From Rhodocyclales bacterium (GTDB lineage: Bacteria; Pseudomonadota; Gammaproteobacteria; Burkholderiales; Rhodocyclaceae), in contig JAQGMG010000004.1 in the NCBI GenBank assembly GCA_028292485.1, forward strand, positions 1 to 64,000: a stretch of 64,000 bases of DNA, read 5' to 3'. The position numbers and the translations under genes are program-made. Under the pieces are notes generated by a model. The model saw only the letters and a program-made list of their open reading frames with translations, was not told the DNA's origin and did not search any database. The number at the start of each line of letters is the position of its first letter. Positions within the stretch are counted from its first letter, which is position 1. This document shows positions 24,826-33,704 of the stretch, piece after piece.

Positions 24826-25197
24826 ATGCGCAAAATAATTGTCCTGGTCCTGCTACTGGCTGCCGGTTATCAAGGCTGGAAGCATTTCGACGGAGCGGGG
24901 CACACGGGGTTTGCAGAGGTTTCTGCAACGGAGCTGAGTGCCCTGGCGACAACGGTCAAGCCCGGTGAAGTCGTCATGTATTCCACGACTGAGTGCGAAT
25001 ACTGTGCGCAGGCCAAGAGCTGGCTCAATCAGAACGGTTTTGCTTTCACTGAATGCAATATGACTACGTCGCGTCGCTGCGAAGATGAGTTCAAAAGCTA
25101 CGGGGGCATAGGAACGCCATATATGGTGGTGCGTGGTCACCATATGAAGGACGGCTTCGATTCGGATGAATTCGTGGCCGCCCTGCGAACCGGCTAA
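24826..25197 (+). CDS. Glutaredoxin-like protein with N-terminal membrane anchor or signal
   Basis: The 123-aa product has a hydrophobic N-terminus (IIVLVLLLAAGY, 4-15) and then a thioredoxin-fold domain with VVMYSTTECEYCAQAKSWL, whose CEYC is the redox-active CxxC. GIGTPYMVVRG supplies the conserved cis-Pro. The fold matches glutaredoxins (grxC/NrdH size) but the leader places it at or beyond the inner membrane, unusual for glutathione-dependent enzymes. It converges with the LolA-like gene, 34 bp away. Confidence 0.87.
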   Translation: MRKIIVLVLLLAAGYQGWKHFDGAGHTGFAEVSATELSALATTVKPGEVVMYSTTECEYCAQAKSWLNQNGFAFTECNMTTSRRCEDEFKSYGGIGTPYMVVRGHHMKDGFDSDEFVAALRTG

Positions 25198-25231
25198 TTT
25201 TGCGCCCTGCAAGATTGCTTACCCACCAAAG

Positions 25232-25993
25232 CTACTCCAGCTTCTTCAGATATTCCTTGGTGAATACATAGTCGGGCAGGTCGCGGAGCTTCATCGCTTC
25301 GTATTCCAGCACCGACACCTCACCCTGCTTGAGCGCGTCTTCCATCACCAGCCGTGTCGGCCGCACATGCCCCGCAAGCTGTTTGAAGTTCTCGTAGCGA
25401 CAGGTCTTGAGCAGGCGATTGGACAGCGAGTAGAACTCGGCACGGTGCGGGTAGCCGGTGCTGCTGCGAATCCAGTAAAGCACGCGTGAATACGCCACGC
25501 CGCGATCCACGGCTGTCAGCTCGACCACCTGGTAATCCTCGCCATCGATCTTGTCGGTGCGCAGCAGCTTGGGTGTGTAGTCGCCGCTGAAATTGGCGCG
25601 CGCCAGATCGCCGTAGGAAACTTCGCCGGTCATGCGCTGGGCGACCGACAGACGAATCGGTTGCGAAACGGCGGGCATGAACAGCCACAGATCGCGCGCC
25701 TTCATGAGCAACATCTGCCCGCGGTCTGCAGCAGGCTCCACGGTCATGACAATGGTGTTATCGTTGCCCTTGGACAGCACGCGGTATTTGCGCGCTTCGC
25801 CGGGCTGGTCTGGCGCGCGTGAAGTGATGTTGATATCGACCTGAAAACCCTCTGCCGGAAAACGCACGCGGTCGGCGGTCTCCACGAGTTTTTTGGCAAC
25901 ATCGTCGTCGGCGGCAGCAAAAGTGGGTGTTAAACTTGCCACCGAAATAACGACGAGGCCTTGCAGGCAGGTCGCGATCAAGCGTTTCAGCAT
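25232..25993 (-). CDS. LolA-like outer-membrane lipoprotein-sorting protein
   Basis: The 253-aa product has a signal peptide (MLKRLIATCLQGLVVISVA through TFAAADDD) and one LolA-like beta domain. The domain contains FQVDINITSRAPDQPGEARKYRVLSKG, MLLMKARDLWLFMPAVSQPIRLS and IDGEDYQVVELTAVDRGVAYSRVLYWI, features of the outer-membrane lipoprotein-sorting family (pfam17131 type). The ATG at 25993 has GGAG upstream. This family accompanies ABC or MMPL envelope exporters and probably carries a lipid cargo across the periplasm. It is divergent from the ABC ATPase gene 101 bp away, so a shared control region is likely. Confidence 0.9.
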   Translation of the reverse strand: MLKRLIATCLQGLVVISVASLTPTFAAADDDVAKKLVETADRVRFPAEGFQVDINITSRAPDQPGEARKYRVLSKGNDNTIVMTVEPAADRGQMLLMKARDLWLFMPAVSQPIRLSVAQRMTGEVSYGDLARANFSGDYTPKLLRTDKIDGEDYQVVELTAVDRGVAYSRVLYWIRSSTGYPHRAEFYSLSNRLLKTCRYENFKQLAGHVRPTRLVMEDALKQGEVSVLEYEAMKLRDLPDYVFTKEYLKKLE

Positions 25994-26094
25994 GGATGGT
26001 TCTCCGCAATAAATAAGTGAGCGTTGCACGATACTGGAACAGGCGCCGGTCGTAAGCATGGCCCGAGGCCATGCAGTTGACAAGAAAGAACGCG
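25994..26094. promoter_or_regulatory. Divergent control region between LolA-like gene and ABC ATPase
   Basis: The starts of the two genes face away from each other across 101 bp, so this segment must hold promoters for both halves of the presumed exporter. No boxes could be assigned with confidence. AAGAAAGAA upstream of 26095 is a plausible ribosome site. Confidence 0.4.
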
Positions 26095-26883
26095 ATGAAC
26101 GTTGTTCGGGTTGAAAACGTCGTCAAGGAATACCAGCTCGGTGAGCAGCGCGTCACGGCGCTCAAACGCGTTTCGCTGTCCATCGAACAGGGCGTATTTC
26201 TGGCGATCGCCGGCCCTTCTGGCAGCGGCAAGACTACCTTGCTCAATCTCATCGGCTGCATTGACCGCCCCTCCGAGGGCCGCATCCTCATTGACGGTGA
26301 AGACGTCGCCGGCCACAAACCTGATGAGCTGGCCGACCTGCGCAATCGCACCATCGGTTTCATATTTCAGACCTTCAATCTCCTGCCTGTTCTGACGGCC
26401 GCCGAAAACGTGGAGTATCCGCTGCTGCGTCGCGACGATATCAGCGTCAGGGAACGGGCCCTACGCGTGAAGCGCTACCTGGAGCTGGTCGGCCTGGGAG
26501 ATTACATGACGCGTCGCCCGAACCAGCTTTCCGGCGGGCAGCGCCAGCGGGTGGCCATCGCGCGTGCCCTCGCGGTCGGGCCGCGCATCGTGCTGGCAGA
26601 TGAGCCAACGGCCAATCTGGATCGCAAGACGGGCGATGAGATCTTGCAGTTGATGCGCTCGCTGAACAAAAAACTGGGCACTACCTTCATTTTTTCGACC
26701 CATGACAAACGCGTCATGGCAATGGCCGACCGCCTGGTGCGTATGGAAGATGGCGAAGTGGTCTTGCTCGGCGTGCGCAATGCAGATCGCTGGTCCTATG
26801 TGAATGAGCGCCGTCAAATACAGACGGATGTTGTCGATAGTGGCGTACGTCGGAGAAAATCTGATGCAGTGCAAGCACAATAA
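26095..26883 (+). CDS. ABC transporter ATP-binding protein (LolD/MacB type)
   Basis: The 262-aa product is one ATPase domain. It has Walker A GPSGSGKTT, the Q-loop segment FIFQTFNLLPVLTAAENV typical of LolD and MacB, signature LSGGQRQRVAIARAL, Walker B IVLADEPTANLD and a switch His in FIFSTHD. I chose ATG 26095. Eight extra codons are open upstream. Its permeases are probably the two MacB-type proteins at 28352..30843 on the other strand, since no other permease is near. The C-terminal 30 residues are a charged tail outside the domain. The 3' end overlaps the barrel gene by 20 nt. Confidence 0.94.
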   Translation: MNVVRVENVVKEYQLGEQRVTALKRVSLSIEQGVFLAIAGPSGSGKTTLLNLIGCIDRPSEGRILIDGEDVAGHKPDELADLRNRTIGFIFQTFNLLPVLTAAENVEYPLLRRDDISVRERALRVKRYLELVGLGDYMTRRPNQLSGGQRQRVAIARALAVGPRIVLADEPTANLDRKTGDEILQLMRSLNKKLGTTFIFSTHDKRVMAMADRLVRMEDGEVVLLGVRNADRWSYVNERRQIQTDVVDSGVRRRKSDAVQAQ

Positions 26884-28297
26884 AACACTGATTGCAGTTG
26901 TCATTTCAACGCTGGGCGTGCTGGCTGCGAGCAGCACGGCAGCGCAGACGCGCGGCTCGTTGTTCGATGACGATGACATCAAGCCGCCTGCAAAAACGGA
27001 GCCGGCCAAAACCGACGCGAAAAGCGCGCCAGATGATGATCTGGGACTGCCCGGCCTGCGTCCCGGCAAGACGGGGGAAGCCGGCGTGCGCTTCTCCGGC
27101 AACGTCGAACTGGGCATGTATCGCACCGTCGGTGAGCCTGATCACTGGTCGCACGAACGCATACGCACTTCGCTCAATGCGCAGGGCAGTAATGGTGGAT
27201 TGAAGTGGAAGGTGGGCGGGCGCCTCGATGCAGATGGCGCCTTCGTTGGCCGCGGGAATCGTTACTACAACGCCGACGTGCGCGACAACCAGCGCCTCGG
27301 TTTCGAGCTGCGCGAGAACTACATCGACAAGTCGGTCGGTAGTTGGGAAATGCGCCTCGGCAAGCAGAACGTGGTGTGGGGCGAGATGGTCGGCGTTTTC
27401 GTGGCCGACGTCGTGTCACCACGCGACCTGCGCGATTTCCTGTCGACCGATCTGGAGAATGTCCGTCGTACCACCTGGGCTGCGCGCTTCGAGAAATTCA
27501 GTGGCGACTGGCACAGCGAGTTGCTGTGGGTGCCGGTACAGACCTACGACAATATCGGCAAGCCTGGCACGGATTTCTATCCCTATCCCGCGCCGGTTAC
27601 ACCGGGTTATGCCTATCTCATCGACCCGGAGCAGAAGCCCAAGAACGATTTCTCGAATGGCGGTTTTGGCGCGCGCACTGGTTTCCTGAAGGACGGCTGG
27701 GACGTTTCGGCCTTCTATTACGCCAGCCGCGATGTGGCGCAAACCTTCGAGCGGCGCATCGTCACTACGCCGGTTGCTGCGACGATCTATACACCGGTGC
27801 ATGACCGCATCCGGCAGTTCGGCGGCACGGTGGCGAAGGATGTCGGTGGTCTGGTGTTCAAGGGTGAAGCGGTCGTGACGTCGGGGCGCCGCTTCGTGAT
27901 GACACGCCTGGATGATGACGATGGCTTGCAGCCCAGCCGATCTGTCGACCTGATCCTGGGGCTGGACTACACGCCGTCTGCCGACTGGCGCTTGAACTTC
28001 CAGGTACTCGATCGCTCGCTGACGAACCACGATGCCTCGATGCTCGTCGACAAACACGAGCAGGGGGGTAGTGTCCTGACCACCTGGAATTTCAGCAGTG
28101 CCTGGGAGGCACAGCTATTGTGGGCCACGAGTTTCAACCGCTCGGAGGGCTGGATCAACCCCGGTCTGACCTGGAAGATGTCACCAGGCTGGCGCCTGCG
28201 TATGGGTGCCGATTTCTTCTATGGCCCGAGCACCGGCAGCTATGGTCAGTATGACAACCAGGACCGGGCCTACGTTGAAGTGCGTTACGGCTTTTAG
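26864..28297 (+). CDS. Outer-membrane beta-barrel protein (DUF1302-like)
   Basis: The 477-aa product has a signal peptide (to about residue 30, ending STAAQT), an acidic linker (LFDDDDIK, DDDLGLPGL) and a series of amphipathic strands ending YVEVRYGF, with a terminal Phe as in outer-membrane barrels. The motif MRLGKQNVVWGEMVGVFVADVVSPRDLRDF is like the DUF1302 family. The ATG at 26864 follows CGGAGAAAA. DUF1302 proteins elsewhere accompany a LolA-like DUF1329 protein and an RND/MMPL pump. Here an ABC system replaces the pump. The DUF1302 label is my reading of motifs and needs a profile search. Confidence 0.8.
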   Translation: MQCKHNKTLIAVVISTLGVLAASSTAAQTRGSLFDDDDIKPPAKTEPAKTDAKSAPDDDLGLPGLRPGKTGEAGVRFSGNVELGMYRTVGEPDHWSHERIRTSLNAQGSNGGLKWKVGGRLDADGAFVGRGNRYYNADVRDNQRLGFELRENYIDKSVGSWEMRLGKQNVVWGEMVGVFVADVVSPRDLRDFLSTDLENVRRTTWAARFEKFSGDWHSELLWVPVQTYDNIGKPGTDFYPYPAPVTPGYAYLIDPEQKPKNDFSNGGFGARTGFLKDGWDVSAFYYASRDVAQTFERRIVTTPVAATIYTPVHDRIRQFGGTVAKDVGGLVFKGEAVVTSGRRFVMTRLDDDDGLQPSRSVDLILGLDYTPSADWRLNFQVLDRSLTNHDASMLVDKHEQGGSVLTTWNFSSAWEAQLLWATSFNRSEGWINPGLTWKMSPGWRLRMGADFFYGPSTGSYGQYDNQDRAYVEVRYGF

Positions 28298-28351
28298 GAT
28301 TACGCGGAAATGGCGGGCTTGTTCAGCGTTGCCATGCAAAGTTGAACAGCC

Positions 28352-29581
28352 TCAGGCTACGCGCCTCAACGCGTCGACGATAGGTATCCGGCTCGCCCGC
28401 CAGCACGGGATGATTGCTGCCAGCAAGGTGGCTACAAAGCCGACAAGCCAGCCCTTTGCCACCACAGTGCTGGTGACGCGGATGAATGAGGTATAGCCAA
28501 TATCCGCATTGGGCGGTGGCGGCATGGGAATGCCGGTGAGATTGATCAGGTTGGCCGCGCCAATCCCCGTCAGGGCGCCAATCGAGGCGCCAATCAGGGC
28601 AAGCATCGTGCACTCCAGTACGATCAGTTGAATCACGTGATAACCGTGATCGCCGGTGGCCCGCATGGTGCCGAACTCACCGATGCGCTCCATCGTGCTC
28701 ATGTTGACCGTGTTGATCACGGACAGCACCACCATGCCGGTAACGATCAGGATCAAGGTACCGAATTGCTGGCGGTAAAGCGCAACCGTGCTTTCGTAAA
28801 AGTCGTTCAGTTGAACCCAGGTGCGTAATTCAAGATTCTCTGCAACTACCTGCTTGGACAGGGCGCGGGCAACACGATTCGTATCCGCGGTGCGCCGTAG
28901 TGAGACGACGATCGTGTGGTAATCGGTTGTGCCCAGCATGTCTTGCGCAGCGGAAATCGGGATGCGTACTGCACGGGCATCGTATTCGTTCGAAAAGGTA
29001 TGGAATACGCCGATGACGCGCAATTCGATGGTGTTGATCGCGCCGCCGGCGCTATTGCCCACCAACGTCAGGACATCGCCGGGATTTACATTCAATGCCC
29101 GCGCCACACCATAGCCAAGCAGCGCGCCGTCCCGGTCGTTGTCATTGAGCTGGCGGCCAGATGCCAGGGTCATGTAGGAGCCCATGCGTGCTTCGCGCTC
29201 CGGCTCGATTCCTTCGACGATGACAGCCAGATCGGTCTTGCCATTGTTGAGCAGGGCCGACAGGGTGGTGCGGCGCATGACGTCGGCAACCTGCGGCATG
29301 GCGACCATCTTGCGCACCAGGTCCTGCGCATCGAAGAGATACGCTTCGGGTTGCCGTGCGCCGAAGTCGAAAGCACCCTTGCGCGCGATCTGCAGATGGC
29401 CAGATTGCGAATGGATCAGCGACTCGCCGACCTCGACGACCGTGTCTTCGATGAAGCCACCGGCAAGAATCAGTGCCGTGACGCCGAGGATGATCGCGGT
29501 CAGCGTCATCATCGTGCGGCTGCGATGCCGTAGCACGTTGCGCAGTGCCAGTTTTACAACGAGGATGAAGGCCGGGCTCAT
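28352..29581 (-). CDS. ABC transporter permease, FtsX/MacB type (second)
   Basis: The 409-aa product has the FtsX-family plan: one N-terminal membrane segment (TMMTLTAIILGVTALILAGG), a large periplasmic domain (about 50-270) and three C-terminal segments. The family sequence MSTMERIGEFGTMRATG sits between them, and IPCWRASRIPIVDALRRV closes the protein. The ATG at 29581 overlaps the stop of the upstream permease (ATGA). The frame is open far upstream but that is shadow sequence. Together with the first permease it should form a LolCE-like heterodimer. Confidence 0.92.
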   Translation of the reverse strand: MSPAFILVVKLALRNVLRHRSRTMMTLTAIILGVTALILAGGFIEDTVVEVGESLIHSQSGHLQIARKGAFDFGARQPEAYLFDAQDLVRKMVAMPQVADVMRRTTLSALLNNGKTDLAVIVEGIEPEREARMGSYMTLASGRQLNDNDRDGALLGYGVARALNVNPGDVLTLVGNSAGGAINTIELRVIGVFHTFSNEYDARAVRIPISAAQDMLGTTDYHTIVVSLRRTADTNRVARALSKQVVAENLELRTWVQLNDFYESTVALYRQQFGTLILIVTGMVVLSVINTVNMSTMERIGEFGTMRATGDHGYHVIQLIVLECTMLALIGASIGALTGIGAANLINLTGIPMPPPPNADIGYTSFIRVTSTVVAKGWLVGFVATLLAAIIPCWRASRIPIVDALRRVA

Positions 29582-30843
29582 CGTCCCGTCCTCAGTGCGT
29601 CTACGATCACGATGCGCGAGGCGCGCCAGGCGGGCAATACGCTGGCGGCCATGGCCGAAAAGGCAACCAGCAGCAGGGCGCTCAGCGAGTCCACGAAGGT
29701 AATTGTGATGTGCACGACATAGCCTTGTGCCATGCCGGGCGGCGGCGGCATGGCAATGGCAAGCGAGTTGATCGGCCATGCCACGAGCATTGCCAGAAAC
29801 AAACCTGCCATACCGCCCGCAACGCCTACCACAACGCCTTCGATGAGGAAGCGCCGCATGACCAGGCGCTGCGGATCCCCCAGCGCGAGGCAGGTGCCGA
29901 TTTCGCGTGTGCGCTCCAGTACCGCCATGGTGAGCGTATTGCTGATGCCCAGCAGGATGATGCCGACGACGACGGCTTCAATGACGATGAGCTGCGAGCG
30001 CAGTAGCTCGGAAGCGCGATTGAAGAACTCTGCGAGCTCGTACCAGGGCGTCACTTCGAACTTGTCCTTGTCGAGCAGCTTTCGCAGCTTGCTCACGGCC
30101 GCGTCTGTCCTGTCGGTATTCTCGAGCTGAAAAATCCATTGATGCGAACCTTGCACGCGTAATAGTTGACGGGCCAGCGGCAGAGGCAGGCGTGCGGCGA
30201 CCTCGTCGTAAGCCCGACTGACAGCCGTGAACGTGCCGACCACTTCCACTTCGACAGCGTTCATGCCCCCTTTCGGGCTATTGGCCAGCATCACCACCTT
30301 GGCACCTGGCTCGATGGACAGCATTCTTGCGAGGCCGACGCCAATCATGATGGCCTTTTCATCATCGCTCTTGGGCAGGCGACCCTTCACCAGCTTCATG
30401 CCGTGGCCGAGTTGCGCCGCAAGTGCTTTGATCGTAACGCCTTCGCCGATAAAGGACAGCGTGGTTTCGCCAAAGCTCATGAGCCCGGCGAGTTGCAATT
30501 GCGGGGAAATTTCCAACCCGTTCGCCAGCAAGGGTTCGACGTTTGGACTGCTTTGCTCATCGGGCAGCAAAAAGCTGAATGGGTCAGCGCTGCCGCGTGT
30601 GTGAAAGTCAGGGCGTGTCACCTGAACGTGGCCGTATTCACCGCGAATGGTCGACTCGCGGTATTCGTCAATCATGCCGCCCACGAAGCCACGTGCCAGT
30701 ACGAGCGCGGCAACACCGAAGATGGTCGCCGCCAGCGCCGAGCCCGCGCGGCCAGGTTCCCGGATCAGATTGCGCAGCGCCAATTCGAGCTCGGTACGCA
30801 GGATCGACAATACAATCAGCAGTGAGTCCGGCAGCTTTGGCAT
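29578..30843 (-). CDS. ABC transporter permease, FtsX/MacB type (first)
   Basis: The 421-aa product has the same architecture as its downstream neighbour: an N-terminal membrane segment at about 30-55, a periplasmic domain of about 230 residues, and three membrane segments at the C-terminus with NTLTMAVLERTREIGTCLALG and LPAWRASRIVIVDALRTG. These are LolC/LolE or MacB-type permeases that move lipoproteins or other amphiphiles by mechanotransmission, not through a channel. It is followed with a 4-nt overlap by the second permease, and divergent from the PaaK-like gene. No ATPase is on this strand. The plus-strand ATPase at 26095 is the likely partner. Confidence 0.92.
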   Translation of the reverse strand: MPKLPDSLLIVLSILRTELELALRNLIREPGRAGSALAATIFGVAALVLARGFVGGMIDEYRESTIRGEYGHVQVTRPDFHTRGSADPFSFLLPDEQSSPNVEPLLANGLEISPQLQLAGLMSFGETTLSFIGEGVTIKALAAQLGHGMKLVKGRLPKSDDEKAIMIGVGLARMLSIEPGAKVVMLANSPKGGMNAVEVEVVGTFTAVSRAYDEVAARLPLPLARQLLRVQGSHQWIFQLENTDRTDAAVSKLRKLLDKDKFEVTPWYELAEFFNRASELLRSQLIVIEAVVVGIILLGISNTLTMAVLERTREIGTCLALGDPQRLVMRRFLIEGVVVGVAGGMAGLFLAMLVAWPINSLAIAMPPPPGMAQGYVVHITITFVDSLSALLLVAFSAMAASVLPAWRASRIVIVDALRTGR

Positions 30844-31090
30844 CAGACTTTAGTTTCCTGTTTTGTCTAATTACATGCCAGCGGAATCGCTACGAATGCA
30901 AGCACGCAATCGACCGGCACGATGCGGCATTATGCGACATTCGGTTCGGCGGCGTGGCGCTCATCGAAGTCATCTAGTCATTGACAGCAAGGCTTTCCTG
31001 AGCCGAAATAACGTACCGGCGAATTCATCCGATAAGACATCAACGCAGCACATAGACCGCTTGCCCGCCACACCCCAACCAGGAGGTTTC
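30844..31090. promoter_or_regulatory. Divergent promoter region, permeases / PaaK-like ligase
   Basis: This 247-bp gap lies between divergent genes. On the plus strand TTGACA (30981..30986) is followed after 17 nt by a poor -10 (CGAAAT, 31004..31009), a possible sigma-70 promoter for the ligase. A strong AGGAGG ribosome site lies at 31081..31086. Confidence 0.4.
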
Positions 31091-32524
31091 ATGCAACCCT
31101 TTTCCTCGCTCGAAGAACGGCTTGAACGCCAAGAGATGATTCGCATGATGCGCGAAACGCCGCCGGAGATGATCGAGGCGCACGGGCAAATGCTGACCCT
31201 GGAGGCATTCCATCGCATCGCGCAAACCGTCCCGGCTTATGCGCAGGCCTTGCGCGATGCGAATGTGGATCCGCGGAGCGTCGATTCCATCGAAGCCTTC
31301 GTTGCCAAAGCGCCACTTCTCGACAAGCACAATACCTTTGGCGCACATCCGATTTCTGCGTTGTGCGTTGATGGCAATCTCGAAGGTGTTCGTTCTCTGC
31401 TGACGAGCTCGGGCCACTCCGGTGTATTTTCGTTCGGCGTCAATACGCGTGACAATCTGCTGCGCTCGGCGCGCTCCATCGATACGGGCCTGCAATACCT
31501 CTTCAATGTCGACGAACGCAGCACCCTGCTCATCAACTGCCTGCCGATGGGTGTCAAGGTCCATACCAACGCGGCCGTCCTCGCCGAGACCAGCGTGCGC
31601 GACGACATGGTGTATGCCGTCGTCAAGAAATTTGCCGCGGAATTCGAGCAGATCATCATGCTGGGCGAGGGCTCGTTCATCAAGAAGATCGTCGAGGATG
31701 GGGCACGTCTGCACGGCATCGACTGGCCGAAACTCAAAGTACATATGGTCACCGGCGAGGAAGGCATCGCCGAAAACTACCGAACCTACCTTGCCGAGCT
31801 GCTGGGAATCGATGACATCGACAATCCGGCGGACAAGCTGATTGGTTCCTCGATGGGCGTGGCCGAGCTTGATCTGAATATCTTCCATGAAACCCGCGAG
31901 GCCATTCGCATTCGCCGTCTTGCGCACAAGAACCCGACGCTACGCAAAGCGCTGTTTGGAGAGCAAGTCAATTTCTGCCCGATGTTCTTCGCGCGTTATC
32001 CCAACCGCTGCTACGTCGAAACCATCGACGCAGGGGGCGGTCATGAAGAACTCGTCATCTCGATGCTCAGCCCCGAAATGAAGCTACCGTTGCTGCGCTA
32101 CAAGGCCGGTGACTTCGGGCGCCTGTTCAGTTACGAGCAAGTAGTGAACACGCTTGCCGCGCACGATATCGATATCACTCCCGACCTGAAGCTACCGTTC
32201 CTTGCCGCCTATGGCCGCGGCAAGGCGCTGGCACACAACGGTGGGCAAATATTCCCGGAGGCGGTCAAGGAGGCTTTGTATTTCAACCACGATATCGCGG
32301 AGAGCATCACGGGCAATTTCAGGTTGTGGCATGACAGTGGCGTTGCGCGACTCGACATCCAGCTACGGCAGCAATACAAATCGGCGCCTGCGGCCGAGGA
32401 TCGTCTGATGAGCGCGCTCAAGGAATACAGCGGGACCTTGCCAGACCGGATTGTGTTCCATCCTTACGAAACCTTCCCATACAACATGAGCGTCGATTGG
32501 GAGCGCAAGTTCGCATATTTATAA
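31091..32524 (+). CDS. PaaK-like adenylate-forming enzyme (phenylacetate-CoA ligase family)
   Basis: The 477-aa product starts MQPFSSLEERLERQEMI, 4 nt after a consensus AGGAGG. Motifs of the phenylacetate-CoA ligase superfamily are visible: the phosphate-binding loop LLTSSGHSGVFSFG (about 103-116), SSMGVAELDL corresponding to the YGxTE motif, and LPLLRYKAGDFGRLF for the adenylate/ribose-binding motif. These enzymes activate a carboxylic acid as AMP ester and then form a thioester. The substrate is not evident and the motifs are diverged from true phenylacetate ligases. Its position beside a LolA-like ABC export system suggests that it activates an acid for the exported amphiphile, which is inference. 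Confidence 0.83.
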   Translation: MQPFSSLEERLERQEMIRMMRETPPEMIEAHGQMLTLEAFHRIAQTVPAYAQALRDANVDPRSVDSIEAFVAKAPLLDKHNTFGAHPISALCVDGNLEGVRSLLTSSGHSGVFSFGVNTRDNLLRSARSIDTGLQYLFNVDERSTLLINCLPMGVKVHTNAAVLAETSVRDDMVYAVVKKFAAEFEQIIMLGEGSFIKKIVEDGARLHGIDWPKLKVHMVTGEEGIAENYRTYLAELLGIDDIDNPADKLIGSSMGVAELDLNIFHETREAIRIRRLAHKNPTLRKALFGEQVNFCPMFFARYPNRCYVETIDAGGGHEELVISMLSPEMKLPLLRYKAGDFGRLFSYEQVVNTLAAHDIDITPDLKLPFLAAYGRGKALAHNGGQIFPEAVKEALYFNHDIAESITGNFRLWHDSGVARLDIQLRQQYKSAPAAEDRLMSALKEYSGTLPDRIVFHPYETFPYNMSVDWERKFAYL

Positions 32525-32614
32525 GATGATCGATGGTCCCGTCCGGCAGCCTTTGTGCCGGGCAGACACAAGAACAAAGGGAATTACTGACTTGACTTAC
32601 GGAGCTCCAATTTT

Positions 32615-32694
32615 CGTCATTCCCGCGAAAGCGGGAGTCCGTCGCTGGCCTGGGCCTTACGTAGAAGTGGATTCCCGCTTTAGCGGGAATAACG
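32615..32694. repeat. Palindromic repeat, copy A (TCATTCCCGC family)
   Basis: Left part CGTCATTCCCGCGAAAGCGG is matched by right part TTCCCGCTTTAGCGGGAATAA. Each half is itself a small hairpin (CCCGC/GCGGG). The same element, with the order and arms conserved, is present at 44260..44347. This is a dispersed repeat of the REP/MITE kind common in many proteobacteria. Confidence 0.9.
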
Positions 32695-32757
32695 CGTCTT
32701 TGGCAGAAATCGGATTCCCGAAGGTGTCTTGCTGTTCAGCAAGTATGTAGTGCCCAA

Positions 32758-32791
32758 AAAACAAAGCCCCGCAAAAGCGGGGCTTTGTTTT
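32758..32791. terminator. Strong bidirectional Rho-independent terminator
   Basis: A perfect 15-bp stem (AAAACAAAGCCCCGC / GCGGGGCTTTGTTTT) encloses a four-A loop, with A and T runs on either side. It lies 35 nt past the PEP-CTERM gene stop and about 230 nt past the PaaK-like gene stop, and would end both transcripts. Confidence 0.96.
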
Positions 32792-32826
32792 GAGAGGCAC
32801 CCGAAGGTGCCTTGCTCGGATATTGC

Positions 32827-33654
32827 TTAGGCTTGCTTGCGACGACGCAGAGCCAAACCCATACCTGCGAGAGCCATACCCAGCAGACTGATAGAAGTCG
32901 GCTCAGGAATCGAAGCTGCAGTGATAGGGTCGTCGATACGTTGTTCGAAGCACGTACCAGCGATAGCAGCGGCCGAAGTAGTCTTGCAATCGGTGCTTGG
33001 CTTAGCGCTGAACTTGCCGAAGAAGTCAGCATCGCCAGCCAGCAGCGTGTTTGTATCCCACTGCGTTGCGGAAGCGCCGCCGGTTACTTCTGCGTAGAAG
33101 CTGCCCACGCCGGTTGCCGGCGTCGTGGCTGCATTCACGTCTTGGGTCAGAACGGTGCTGCTGTCGCCGGTGATAACGCCGGGAACCAGGACGGTGGAAA
33201 GATACAGTTCCATACCAGCAAAAGCGGCAAAGGTGCCGTAGCCGGTGCGATCCGTCACGCTGTTGCTACCGAAGCTGCTCAGATTGATGCTCGACTTGTA
33301 CAGGTCGATGTGGATCTTGCCGTCGGCTACGCCGCCGGTTGCGCCCACATTGTTGATCAGGAAGCCGAAGCTGCCGCCCGGAGTAACCGAAGCATCGGCA
33401 ATACCGTAAATGACGTAGTACAGGTATTCGCCATTTTCGCCAGCGGTCCAGAGAGGATCGCCTGCATCATCCATAGTGGTGATACGGCCGATACCCCAAG
33501 TGCTTTCATTGGTGCCTGCCGTGGTGTTCTTTTCAGTCGTGTAACCGAGCAACTTCCACTCGGACGCGCCAGAAACACTGCTCAGCGGCACAGCAAAGGC
33601 GCTGGACATCATTGCGGTTGCAGCAACTGCCATCGCGATTTGTTTGATTTTCAT
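32827..33654 (-). CDS. PEP-CTERM sorting-domain protein (exosortase substrate)
   Basis: The 275-aa product has a signal peptide (MKIKQIAMAVAATAMMSSAFA) and a mature region rich in Gly, Thr, Ser and Asp with few cysteines. The C-terminal sorting signal consists of the PEP motif (IPEPTSISLLG), a hydrophobic helix (MALAGMGLAL) and the basic end RRRKQA. The XrtA gene in this window should cut after the PEP region and anchor the protein to the outer surface. The ATG at 33654 is favoured because AAGGAG ends 6 nt before it; ATG 33660 abuts the SD. A sigma-54 promoter lies upstream (33705..33722). It is the only PEP-CTERM gene in the window. Confidence 0.95.
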   Translation of the reverse strand: MKIKQIAMAVAATAMMSSAFAVPLSSVSGASEWKLLGYTTEKNTTAGTNESTWGIGRITTMDDAGDPLWTAGENGEYLYYVIYGIADASVTPGGSFGFLINNVGATGGVADGKIHIDLYKSSINLSSFGSNSVTDRTGYGTFAAFAGMELYLSTVLVPGVITGDSSTVLTQDVNAATTPATGVGSFYAEVTGGASATQWDTNTLLAGDADFFGKFSAKPSTDCKTTSAAAIAGTCFEQRIDDPITAASIPEPTSISLLGMALAGMGLALRRRKQA

Positions 33655-33704
33655 AACCATCTCCTTGGATTCAGGGAAGAGCAAAAGATTGCCTCGGTCT
33701 CTAT

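Larger units (their letters stand above)
32525..32826. other. Intergenic region with repeat element and terminator
   Basis: The 302-bp gap between the PaaK-like gene and the convergent PEP-CTERM gene contains no plausible gene. It holds a palindromic repeat (32615..32694) and a strong bidirectional terminator (32758..32791). Confidence 0.75.
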
